Shown here in pieces: positions 6,591 through 13,914 of a stretch of 14,577 nucleotides of DNA (position 1 is its first letter; each line of letters starts with the position of its first letter). Below the pieces are notes generated by a model. That model was not told where the DNA came from, ran no database searches, and worked only from the letters and a program-made list of their open reading frames with translations. The DNA is from Lachnospiraceae bacterium (GTDB taxonomy: Bacteria; Bacillota; Clostridia; Lachnospirales; Lachnospiraceae), in contig DPZM01000102.1 of the NCBI GenBank assembly GCA_003535955.1, positions 1 through 14,577 on the forward strand, given 5' to 3'. The position numbers and the translations under genes were made by a program.

Positions 6591-7208
6591 TTACATTCCA
6601 AGAGAAGTTAATATCTTATCATATGATTCAAGGTCCGGAACCAGGATAAAGAAGCCCGTAAGCTTAACATCATCCGTAAATTCCGTCTGGATAAGGAGCA
6701 TCTTATCTCCCACTGCTCCGAATTCAATAGCCGGTACGCTCAGGATCGAGCCGCACATATCAATGCTTATGGCCGGTATTGACGCAATGATCTTAAGGTT
6801 TGTCAACGTAGACAGGGAGGACAGGTAGGACCCCGTTATGATATTACCTATCTCCTTTAAGGCAGACATTTCCATCTCGCCGAATTCACCCGCATTCTCA
6901 ACCTCAGGCGAGCCCATCAGCTTGCTTATAAGGGTTATTGCGGATTTCTCCTCCAGCAGGAACATTATACTTCCCGATATGTCACCCTCAACTATCTGGT
7001 AAATACCGGCCATAAGCTGTTCTTCACCGCCCATGGCCTCGCCTACCTGTGAAAACTCAAGGAGTTCAACCTTAGGGACCTTCATGTCCACCTTGCTGCC
7101 TATCATCTGGGCCAGTGCCGTTGTCGCGTTGCCGGCTCCGATATTACCTATTTCACTCAGGATGTCAAAATACATCCCATCCATATTATTCAGATCGATC
7201 TTCGACAT
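6591..7208 (-). CDS. cheC: CheY-P phosphatase CheC
   Basis: 205 residues, the standard CheC length. CheC dephosphorylates CheY-P and exchanges between CheY-P and CheD to form an adaptation loop. Both pseudo-symmetric active sites fit the family pattern D/S-x3-E-x2-N-x22-P: Asp15-Glu19-Asn22-Pro45 (around LSEIGNIGAGN) and Ser115-Glu119-Asn122-Pro145 (around SALKEIGNIITGS). So it is not a degenerate single-site form such as CheX, and it lacks the FliN-like extension that would make it FliY. The ribosome site GGGGTGA lies before the start in a 26-nt gap after cheW. Order cheW-cheC-cheD is the same as in B. subtilis. Confidence 0.97.
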   Translation of the reverse strand: MSKIDLNNMDGMYFDILSEIGNIGAGNATTALAQMIGSKVDMKVPKVELLEFSQVGEAMGGEEQLMAGIYQIVEGDISGSIMFLLEEKSAITLISKLMGSPEVENAGEFGEMEMSALKEIGNIITGSYLSSLSTLTNLKIIASIPAISIDMCGSILSVPAIEFGAVGDKMLLIQTEFTDDVKLTGFFILVPDLESYDKILTSLGM

Positions 7209-7234
7209 AATTCACCCCGCTTAACATCTGTACG

Positions 7235-7702
7235 TTATTCCTTGTCCTTTTCGGAAATGACCACATTAAGGTCAAGCAGGGAAATAAGGGTATCCCCACA
7301 CTTTCCGATCCCGTTTATGTAGCTCGCATCGGTATTGGTGCTGTTTCTGGCTGCAGGATCCACATTGTTTTCACTGAGTGTGACAACCTCCTTTACCGCA
7401 TCCACGATAATACCGACAGGGGCATTCTGTTCAAGTTTTATTATGATTATCCTTGTCTTATTGGTAATATCTGTCTCAGGCAGTCCAACCTTCATGCGGA
7501 AGCTCATTACGGGCACAACCTCGCCACGGAGGTTTATAACGCCCTTGAAGTATTCCTGACAATTCGGAACCCTGGTTATCTTCTGCATACGGACAATATT
7601 GTCAACGTATTTGATATCTATTCCGTACTGCTCATCTCCTATATTGATCACAATATACTGAGTGGTATCAAACTCATTATTTATTACACTGATTCCATCC
7701 AT
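7235..7702 (-). CDS. cheW: Chemotaxis adaptor protein CheW
   Basis: 155 residues from the chosen ATG. CheW links chemoreceptor tips to the P5 domain of CheA in the cytoplasmic signalling array. The CheW fold is evident: TTQYIVINIGDEQYGIDIKY (13-32), IVRMQKITRVPN (36-47), the conserved GVINLRGEVVPVM (54-66), RIIIIKLEQNAPVGIIVDAV (84-103) and the closing GIGKCGDTLISLLDL (131-145). An in-frame ATG eight codons further upstream lies inside the cheA coding region. The start at 7702 is preferred because a strong GGAGG lies 7 nt before it, overlapping the cheA TAG stop, and because this length fits the family. Single CheW domain; no receiver domain, so not CheV. Confidence 0.96.
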   Translation of the reverse strand: MDGISVINNEFDTTQYIVINIGDEQYGIDIKYVDNIVRMQKITRVPNCQEYFKGVINLRGEVVPVMSFRMKVGLPETDITNKTRIIIIKLEQNAPVGIIVDAVKEVVTLSENNVDPAARNSTNTDASYINGIGKCGDTLISLLDLNVVISEKDKE

Positions 7703-7707
7703 GTTGA

Positions 7708-7715
7708 CCCCTCCT
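7708..7715 (-). promoter_or_regulatory. Ribosome binding site deciding the cheW start
   Basis: The minus strand reads AGGAGGGG here, with its first three bases shared with the TAG stop of cheA. The GGAGG core is 7 nt from the ATG at 7702 and selects it over the earlier in-frame ATG at 7726. The arrangement suggests that ribosomes ending cheA help to start cheW. Confidence 0.85.
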
Positions 7716-9861
7716 ATATAAGACAATTGGCATCAATGATAAGCGCGACTTCACCATCACCGAGGATGGTCGCACCGCTTATCATGCGGCTTGTACAGTT
7801 AATGTATTTACCCAGGGATTTGATAACGATCTCCTGCTGTCCTATAAGCTCATCAACAACAAGGCCTGCATACTGATCGCCCTTCTTAACTATAACAACT
7901 ATCATTCTGTCCTTCTTGTCGGCCGTAGCCTCAAGGCCCAGTACCTCATGAAGCCTTACAAGAGGTATGACATTGCCGCGCAGATTGATGACTTCCTTGG
8001 CCTCAACATATTTGATCTCCGATTCGCTTATATCTTCTATCGTATCTATGGAGCCTAAGGATATTGCATATTTCTCTTCTCCGACAATGACCATGAGAGC
8101 CTGGATAATGGCAAGTGTCAGAGGCAGCCTTATCGAGAATGTCGATCCTTCTCCAAGCTTTGTCTTAACAGACACATCACCACCAAGGGCTTCGATCTTG
8201 CTCTTTACCACATCAAGGCCAACGCCTCGGCCCGACACGTCGGAAACAACCTTGGCGGTTGAGAATGAAGGAAGGAACAGAAGATCGATGATCTCCTTGC
8301 TGGACATATTCTCGCCCTGCTCAGCGGTTATTGTCCCGCGTTCGATAGCCTTCCTCTTAACGGCTTCCACATCGATTCCGTTACCGTCATCCTTAACCTC
8401 AATGACAACGTTGTTACCATCCTGGTATGCATCCAGATATATGGAGCCCACGGGGTTTTTACCCTTGGCAACACGTTCTTCGGTCGATTCAAGTCCGTGG
8501 TCGGCCGAATTACGCAGCATGTGCATAAGGGGATCACCGATCTCGTCAACAACGGTCCGGTCGAGCTCGGTATCCTCACCTGTCATGTACAGTTCCATCT
8601 TCTTATTGAGCTTCTTGCTAAGATCCCTTATCATCCTGGGGAACTTGGTCGTGATGCTCTCAATAGGTACCATTCGAACCTTCATGACTGATTCATGCAG
8701 GTTTGTTGTAACACTCTCAAGGTACTCGATCTGCTCATTAAAGTTGGAATTGTTGGATCCGGCCTGACCGGCGCTCGAATAAGAGACAAGTGAATTCTTG
8801 GCAATGATCAGCTCACTGACAAGGTTCATCAGCACATCCAGCTTCTCAATATCAACCCTGACTGTCCTGTTGACAACCGGCTTACCCGCAGCCTTCTTGG
8901 CCGGCGCATTTGCTCCGCCCTGTGCCGGTGCCGGTGCCGCCTGGGCTGCTGCGGGAACAGGCGCTGTGGCTTCCGTCTTGGCTTCCTCTGCCGCAGGTGC
9001 TGCAGGCTCTGACTCCGCCGTCTTGCTCTCTTCTCCTTCCTTGCTGAGTACCTCTTCAATGGGCACCGCTTCTCCGATGACCTTCTCGATCTCGGAAACG
9101 CTCATTACAGCCTCTTCAACCTTGTCATACGACTCCTGTGTAACTAAATAAAGGGAAAAATCAAAATCGAACTTCTCATCTTCTATATCCTGTGTGGACG
9201 GTTCGGATATGATTATCTCGCCCAGCTCCTCAAGCGCCTTGAACACAAGGAAAGCCCTTGCAGCCTTGAGGATACAGGATTCCTGTATAAATACGGTACA
9301 ACCGTATATATTCATCTTCTTTTCTTCAGCTTCCTTGATGGCATTTATCTCATGCTCCTGAAGCTTTATTGCTTTCCATTTCTTGCCGTCATCCGCGCCG
9401 CCGTCCGCGCCGGCTTCATCCTTCTTCGCTTCACCGCCGGCCGTTGCTTCAGCCGCAGGTGCTGACGCCGCACCGGTTCCCTCATCCAGGCACTTCTGCA
9501 GGGCCTGTATGATGGCCGCGTTATCATTGGTTCCTTCGTCCTGTGTTTCCTGGATCGTATTTTTATACTCTTCAAGCGCATCAAGTGTCTGGAACAATAC
9601 ATCGACAAGCTGGCTGGTTACCTTCATCTTGCCGTTTCTGATCTCCGAGAATACATTCTCCATGTCGTGAGTAAGAGCCTGCATCCTCTTGTAGCCCATA
9701 GTGCCCGCCATACCCTTAAGTGAATGTGCCGCACGGAAAATCTCATTTATCGTATCCGCATTCTCCGGCTCATTCTCAAGGATCATCAGCTGGTCACTGA
9801 GGCTCTGTAAATGCTCATTCGTTTCGTCTAAGAATATCTCCAAATACTGGTTAACATCCAT
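7714..9861 (-). CDS. cheA: Chemotaxis histidine kinase CheA
   Basis: 715 residues from the chosen start, with all five CheA domains. P1 (about 1-125) has phospho-accepting His46 in AAHSLKGMAGTMGY. P2 (about 165-265) is a response-regulator-docking domain flanked by Ala/Pro/Glu-rich linkers. P3 dimerisation is at about 330-400 (VDIEKLDVLMNLVSELIIAK). The P4 ATPase holds the N box HMLRNSADHGLE (447-458), G1 DDGNGID (491-497), G2 GRGVGLD (544-550) and GEGSTFSIRLPL (570-581). P5 (from about 584) is CheW-like and ends VALIIDANCLI. All catalytic motifs are intact. It autophosphorylates in receptor arrays and passes phosphate to CheY and CheB; cheB is the adjacent gene. An ATG three codons earlier overlaps the cheB stop, but the GGGGG site would be only 1 nt from it, so the ATG at 9861 is preferred. 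Confidence 0.97.
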   Translation of the reverse strand: MDVNQYLEIFLDETNEHLQSLSDQLMILENEPENADTINEIFRAAHSLKGMAGTMGYKRMQALTHDMENVFSEIRNGKMKVTSQLVDVLFQTLDALEEYKNTIQETQDEGTNDNAAIIQALQKCLDEGTGAASAPAAEATAGGEAKKDEAGADGGADDGKKWKAIKLQEHEINAIKEAEEKKMNIYGCTVFIQESCILKAARAFLVFKALEELGEIIISEPSTQDIEDEKFDFDFSLYLVTQESYDKVEEAVMSVSEIEKVIGEAVPIEEVLSKEGEESKTAESEPAAPAAEEAKTEATAPVPAAAQAAPAPAQGGANAPAKKAAGKPVVNRTVRVDIEKLDVLMNLVSELIIAKNSLVSYSSAGQAGSNNSNFNEQIEYLESVTTNLHESVMKVRMVPIESITTKFPRMIRDLSKKLNKKMELYMTGEDTELDRTVVDEIGDPLMHMLRNSADHGLESTEERVAKGKNPVGSIYLDAYQDGNNVVIEVKDDGNGIDVEAVKRKAIERGTITAEQGENMSSKEIIDLLFLPSFSTAKVVSDVSGRGVGLDVVKSKIEALGGDVSVKTKLGEGSTFSIRLPLTLAIIQALMVIVGEEKYAISLGSIDTIEDISESEIKYVEAKEVINLRGNVIPLVRLHEVLGLEATADKKDRMIVVIVKKGDQYAGLVVDELIGQQEIVIKSLGKYINCTSRMISGATILGDGEVALIIDANCLI

Positions 9862-9863
9862 GG

Positions 9864-11036
9864 CTAGCATACCCCCACGTTCTTAATGATATGATCCGCA
9901 ACCTCCGAAAGCGGTACAACTTCATCTGCCAGGCCACCATCAACGATGCTTCTGGGCATTCCGTATACCGTACAGCTCTCCTCGTTCTGCGCGATCACTC
10001 GCACCTTCTGACTCTTCTTTAAGTTAACAATACCGGCGGTGCCGTCGCACCCCATTCCGGTCAGTACCACACAGACAACTTCATCGAAATTAGCTCCGAC
10101 CAGTGACTCATACATGTAATTGGCACACGGTTTCACACCTTCTCTGGCGGGTTCGTCAGACAAATGGATCTTATTTCCGCCTGCCGCCCTCACTGCATTA
10201 AGATGTGCCCCACCCGGTGCAATATATACATGTCCCTTGAGCAGCGGTTCGCCTTCTTTGGCCTCCGTCACATCAATGTAGCTGAGTTCATTAAGCCTGC
10301 TCGCAAGAGAGCCGGTGAATCCTTTGGGCATGTGCTGTACCAACAGTACGGGTGCGTTCAGGTCCCCCGGAAGCTTGGGAATAACTTCCTGTAAGGCCTT
10401 AGGCCCTCCTGTTGATGATGCGATCGCCACGATCTTCTTGCCCGGCACCTTGGGGTACTGCTTATTCCTTGCCGGTTCAACCGGTTTACCCGCTGCCTTG
10501 ACATCACCCGCACGTAATGTATTGCTTGTGGGTATGGTTCCCGGTTTGTTGTGGAAGTTGACATCGTATCTTGAGACAAATGTCCTTGCTCCGGTTCCGG
10601 TTCCTGACAAACCGGCTCTTGCCATATGCGAAGGATTCGTCTTGCTTACGACATCAAGCAGTGTCAAAAATCTGTCCCTGAACTCAACATGCCTTGCATC
10701 CGCAACGTTTTCCGGCTTCTTGATAAAGTCAACTGCACCCAGTTCGAGGGCCTCAATGGTTTCCTTGGCTCCTTCACCGGTCGTAGTGCTTGCCATAAGG
10801 ACGCTTGCATATACCTTACTCTTCTGCATTTCCTTAAGAAGCTCGAGGCCGGTCATCTTGGGCATGTAAACGTCAAGAACTACCGCATCATATGTTTTTG
10901 CACATATTTTCTTGAATCCGTCTGCTCCGTCAACAGCGTATTCAGCCACTTCAAATCTGTCGTCCGAATTAATTATATCACAGAGCACCCTTCTCATGAG
11001 TGCAGAGTCATCTATGATAAGTATTTTCTTTTTCAA
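9864..11036 (-). CDS. cheB: Protein-glutamate methylesterase/deamidase CheB, TTG start
   Basis: 390 residues from a TTG start. A receiver domain (1-120) with acidic Asp9-Asp10, phospho-acceptor Asp55 in VVLDVYMPKMTG and Lys-Pro 107-108 precedes a poorly conserved linker (about 130-195). The methylesterase domain has Ser208 in IASSTGGPKAL, His235 in LLVQHMPKGFTG and Asp331 in LTGMGCDGTAGI, the full triad. It removes methyl groups from (and can deamidate) chemoreceptors once phosphorylated by CheA. The start is chosen because the receiver normally opens directly with KKKILIIDDS and because GGGAG/AAGGGA lies 8 nt upstream. A TTG 15 codons earlier has no ribosome site and would add a non-conserved extension overlapping the PilZ gene. 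It is separated from PilZ by 4 nt and from cheA by 2 nt. Confidence 0.95.
   Translation of the reverse strand: MKKKILIIDDSALMRRVLCDIINSDDRFEVAEYAVDGADGFKKICAKTYDAVVLDVYMPKMTGLELLKEMQKSKVYASVLMASTTTGEGAKETIEALELGAVDFIKKPENVADARHVEFRDRFLTLLDVVSKTNPSHMARAGLSGTGTGARTFVSRYDVNFHNKPGTIPTSNTLRAGDVKAAGKPVEPARNKQYPKVPGKKIVAIASSTGGPKALQEVIPKLPGDLNAPVLLVQHMPKGFTGSLASRLNELSYIDVTEAKEGEPLLKGHVYIAPGGAHLNAVRAAGGNKIHLSDEPAREGVKPCANYMYESLVGANFDEVVCVVLTGMGCDGTAGIVNLKKSQKVRVIAQNEESCTVYGMPRSIVDGGLADEVVPLSEVADHIIKNVGVC
9872..9876 (-). promoter_or_regulatory. Ribosome binding site favouring the inner cheA ATG
   Basis: The minus strand reads GGGGG within the last codons of cheB, 10 nt from the ATG at 9861 but only 1 nt from the ATG at 9870. 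Spacing therefore favours the inner start. The site is modest in strength, so coupling to cheB translation is likely. Confidence 0.6.
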
Positions 11037-11040
11037 TTTA

Positions 11041-11766
11041 TCATCCCTTCTCCCTGCGTCTGATTTTTCTTTCTTCCTCAAAAATAAACTTGATTATGCT
11101 CTCCCTCTCGTCATTCATGATATTTATAAACTGGATCCTGTGCTCATAGGAGCCTGCCCTGGATTCAAGCTCTTCTGAATATAATACACGTCCGAGAAGT
11201 TTATACTCTGTCAGCTTACCGTTCACGAAGAGCGAAAAGGCGAACTGTATATTACTGCCTTTAGGATAACGGTCCTTTGATATAAACCTGGCTCCGCCAC
11301 CGCTTATATCCACCATTGTTCCGTTGGAAAAAGTAATATCGGTATCAAGAAAATGCACCTGTTCGGTAGGCCCCTTGGCGTTATCGGCATCGGACACTCC
11401 TCTTGCCTTCATGTCAAGCACACAGTTCAGGCGATAGTATTCACGTCTCTGATACTTCCTGATATCCGTGGTAAGCTCCATTACCAGCACGAATATGTTG
11501 TCCGATTTATACCTGTCTATCACCCTGGCAAGGCACTGGTACAGACCTGTCTGGGTGTAGAAGCATATATTGTATTCTCCGTCCACAGGTAGCAGGATTA
11601 CCTTGCCCTGCTCCATGGGCATCGCTATCTTGATCTGGTCTTCGGAGACAATGTCATAGACCTGGCTCCTGTAGTTTTTCTTCTCGCTCAGATCATTTCT
11701 CCCCTTCGAGTTATCGATCGTCTCAAGTTCCAGCTTGTCACCCAGTTTAACGTATTTTGATAACAT
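11041..11766 (-). CDS. PilZ-domain cyclic di-GMP receptor, YcgR/MotI-like flagellar brake
   Basis: 241 residues. An N-terminal YcgR-type beta-barrel domain (about 1-100; note YVKLGDKLELET at 5-16 and GEYNICFYTQTGLYQCLARV at 63-82) is followed by a PilZ domain (about 105-230). Both c-di-GMP-binding motifs are present: the arginine motif QRREYYR (106-112, with Arg108 and Arg112) and DISGGG (153-158), the D-x-S-x-x-G element. The protein should bind c-di-GMP and slow or disengage the flagellar motor, as YcgR does in enterobacteria and MotI (YpfA) in B. subtilis. It sits 18 nt after flhG and 4 nt before cheB; in B. subtilis the equivalent gene is unlinked, while clostridial operons often have it next to flhG. 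The start has GGAG/AGAGG sites upstream. Family assignment is firm; the brake role is by homology. Confidence 0.94.
   Translation of the reverse strand: MLSKYVKLGDKLELETIDNSKGRNDLSEKKNYRSQVYDIVSEDQIKIAMPMEQGKVILLPVDGEYNICFYTQTGLYQCLARVIDRYKSDNIFVLVMELTTDIRKYQRREYYRLNCVLDMKARGVSDADNAKGPTEQVHFLDTDITFSNGTMVDISGGGARFISKDRYPKGSNIQFAFSLFVNGKLTEYKLLGRVLYSEELESRAGSYEHRIQFINIMNDERESIIKFIFEEERKIRRREKG
11044..11054 (-). promoter_or_regulatory. Ribosome binding site for the cheB TTG start
   Basis: The minus strand reads GGGAGAAGGGA inside the last codons of the PilZ gene, ending 7 nt before TTG at 11036. It supports the internal TTG as the cheB start and suggests coupling to PilZ translation, since the PilZ TGA stop falls between the site and the TTG. 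Confidence 0.7.
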
Positions 11767-11784
11767 ATCCTCTCTCCTCTTTCT

Positions 11785-12684
11785 TTACTGCTGCCATTCC
11801 CTGCTCTTGATACCTCTTACCATATTGGCAAAAAATCCGGTCATCCCATGCTTTTTAAAGGTCGCATCATCCGCATTGTTGGTCAGTACATATGCCAGAT
11901 TCTCAAATGCTCTTGATGACTTGGCGTTCGGGTTGTCAATAGATATCGGGGTCTGCTGCATCACTGCCTTTACAAGCTGCGGATCCTCGGGTACATGTCC
12001 CAGATACCTTATAGGGATCTTCAGATATCTGCTGACCACGGCGTTCAGCTTGTTATAAAGCTGCTGCCCCTCCTCCGGACTTCTCACCTTATTTGCTATA
12101 ACCTTAATGGCGGTCATCTCCCTGCTAAACCTCACATGCCTGTTGAGGGCCTTGAGCAGCGAGTAGGAATCGGTAATGGAAGTCGGTTCGGGCGTTGTTA
12201 CAAGGAGCACCTCTCCGCTGGCAACCAAAAACTCTATAACCGCATCCGATATCCCCGCTCCTGTATCAATAATGATAACATCGGCCAGCATATCCAGCTC
12301 TGCAAGGTTCTGTATCAGATAATTAATATAGTCCCGTCCCAGGTTTGTAAGCCCCGCTATTCCCGATCCGCCGGAAATAAAACCTATGTCCATGGGCCCT
12401 TCGGTGATGATCTCCCTTATATTCTTACCCTGGTAAATAAGGTCGCCCAGATTATGCCTTGGTATCGCGCCGAACATGACTTCGATATTTGCCAGACCGA
12501 AATCCGCATCGAATATGATGACTCTCTGCCCCAGCTTTCTCAACTGGACTGCAAGGTTTATCGAAACATTCGACTTACCGACACCGCCCTTGCCGCTGGT
12601 CACCGTGATAACCCTGGCTGTAGGTCTTTGCTGGACCTGGGCGTTCATCTTTATTATATTTCTCAGTTGTGACGCCTGATCCAT
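11785..12684 (-). CDS. flhG: Flagellar number regulator FlhG (FleN/YlxH), MinD-like ATPase
   Basis: 299 residues, the usual size. It is a MinD/ParA-type ATPase. The N-terminal DQASQLR (2-8) matches the DQAxxLR activator motif by which FlhG stimulates FlhF GTPase. The deviant Walker A SGKGGVGKSN (30-39) has both lysines (32, 37), the switch I region has DADFGLAN (59-66), and Walker B is IIIDTGAG (137-144). The C-terminal end (GFFANMVRGIKSREW, 283-297) looks like the amphipathic membrane-targeting helix. ATP-bound FlhG dimerises at the membrane and limits flagellar number and position with FlhF and the C-ring. It begins 3 nt after flhF, with GGGAGG inside the flhF 3' end, so the two partners are translationally linked. 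Confidence 0.96.
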   Translation of the reverse strand: MDQASQLRNIIKMNAQVQQRPTARVITVTSGKGGVGKSNVSINLAVQLRKLGQRVIIFDADFGLANIEVMFGAIPRHNLGDLIYQGKNIREIITEGPMDIGFISGGSGIAGLTNLGRDYINYLIQNLAELDMLADVIIIDTGAGISDAVIEFLVASGEVLLVTTPEPTSITDSYSLLKALNRHVRFSREMTAIKVIANKVRSPEEGQQLYNKLNAVVSRYLKIPIRYLGHVPEDPQLVKAVMQQTPISIDNPNAKSSRAFENLAYVLTNNADDATFKKHGMTGFFANMVRGIKSREWQQ

Positions 12685-12687
12685 ACT

Positions 12688-13914
12688 CTATCTGCCTCCC
12701 AAAAGCTGCTTGACCGTATTCTGCGGGCTGAACTGCTCTATGTCATCGGGAACGTTCTGTCCGCATGTTATATACGACATCTGCGCCCCCGTATGCTTCT
12801 TAAGGTTAAAAAGATTACCCAGGGTTGTTGTCTCATCAAGCTTGGTGAAGATAAGCTTGTAATCGGTCATTTCCGAATAGGCATCCGCTATACTTAAAAG
12901 ATCCCTGTACTTGGTCGTTGCCGAAACCACCAGATACACCTCCTTCTCTATTACGTTGTCCACGCAGTGAAGGAACTGTTTCATGGCATTCTTCTGGGCT
13001 TCATTATGGTGTGAATGCCCCGCCGTGTCTACAAGGATATAGTCATAATCCTTGAATTCATCCAGTGCTTCCTTTACCTCATCCTCCGTATAAATGACCC
13101 TGAATGGTGCATCGAGGATATTGGCATAGGTGCGCAGCTGTTCCGCTGCGGCTATCCTGTAAGTATCCGTTGTAAGAAGGGCCACCTTCTTTTTATCATC
13201 CACGTTTAACTTGCTTGCGATCTTTGCAATAGTAGTTGTTTTCCCCACACCGGTAGGACCGATAAAGAAAAGAAGCTTGGCTCCCTCGGACGCCTTGGTA
13301 ACGGTGGATGGCTGTCCGAATTGAAGTATCATCTTCTGGTATATATTGGCAAGAAAAACATCTATTCCCGCTCCGGTCTTCTTTATCTTGCCCAGTTCAT
13401 CGATTATCTCATTGGCGTATTTCTCATCAACCTCATTATCGATAAGGGTATTGTAAATAAGCTTGAAGAAGGCCATCTGTTCATCAGCTTCTTCATCAAA
13501 GTCAGCATCCGTCACTTCCCTGACAAGCTGCTGCTCTATAAGGGAATGAATGCTCTCAAGCTTCTCTTCGAGCGATTCCTTTTGGTCAGCCTTTACCGGC
13601 CTTGACGGGATTACGGGCTCTTCATATGTAACTTCCCTGACCCGCTCAAACTCCCTCTCCTTCTCAAGCTCCTCCCTTGCGCTCTGTACCGTTCTTCTTA
13701 CGGTCGCAGCGGGAAGTATCGGCTTATATGAGCTTCTGTCAGGTTCATCCTCAAGGGCTGCGGTCACTTCAACCACCGGCTTCTTAAAGAGGGCCTTAAG
13801 TCCCTTGCTCTTTACTGTCCTCACGTTCATGATGACAGCCGTGCTTCCCAGCTCCTTCCTGGCAAGAACTGTTGCTTCTTCTTCGGTTTTTCCCTGAAAT
13901 TTCTTAATGATCAT
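12688..13914 (-). CDS. flhF: Flagellar placement GTPase FlhF (SRP family)
   Basis: 408 residues with the three FlhF domains. The B domain opens with MIIKKFQGKTEEEATVLARK (1-20) and the AVIMN segment and continues into a charged variable region. The N domain is at about 115-205. The G domain has G1 GPTGVGKTTT (219-228), G2 DTYR (250-253, with RIAAAEQLR following), G3 DTAGH (296-300) and G4 TKLD (357-360). It is an SRP-type GTPase that recruits early flagellar components, probably FliF, to the assembly site, and is activated by FlhG. The ATG directly follows the flhA TAA stop (TAAATG) and no strong ribosome site is seen at the normal distance (AGGA about 15 nt away), so translation probably depends on coupling from flhA. 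Confidence 0.96.
   Translation of the reverse strand: MIIKKFQGKTEEEATVLARKELGSTAVIMNVRTVKSKGLKALFKKPVVEVTAALEDEPDRSSYKPILPAATVRRTVQSAREELEKEREFERVREVTYEEPVIPSRPVKADQKESLEEKLESIHSLIEQQLVREVTDADFDEEADEQMAFFKLIYNTLIDNEVDEKYANEIIDELGKIKKTGAGIDVFLANIYQKMILQFGQPSTVTKASEGAKLLFFIGPTGVGKTTTIAKIASKLNVDDKKKVALLTTDTYRIAAAEQLRTYANILDAPFRVIYTEDEVKEALDEFKDYDYILVDTAGHSHHNEAQKNAMKQFLHCVDNVIEKEVYLVVSATTKYRDLLSIADAYSEMTDYKLIFTKLDETTTLGNLFNLKKHTGAQMSYITCGQNVPDDIEQFSPQNTVKQLLGGR

Noticed and set aside
7703..7726. Longer CheW starting at ATG 7726 (163 residues)
   Set aside because: It would start inside cheA without a ribosome site, while the ATG at 7702 has a strong one at ideal spacing.
7967..8767. Open frame of 266 codons on the plus strand opposite cheA
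   Set aside because: It is antisense to the P3-P5 part of an intact cheA. The Ser/Thr/Arg-rich, non-globular translation and lack of a start site mark it as a shadow frame.
9862..9870. CheA start at ATG 9870 overlapping the cheB stop (ATGCTAG)
   Set aside because: The ribosome site would be 1 nt from this ATG. An overlap start cannot be fully excluded, but the ATG at 9861 fits better; the difference is only three residues.
11037..11081. Longer CheB starting at TTG 11081 (405 residues)
   Set aside because: No ribosome site precedes it, and the extra 15 residues (basic, non-conserved) come from the overlapping frame of the PilZ gene end.
11381..11388. A second minus-strand GCCGATAA, inside the PilZ gene
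   Set aside because: The -35 position reads GGCA rather than TAAA. No other promoter-like sequence was seen, so it is treated as chance.
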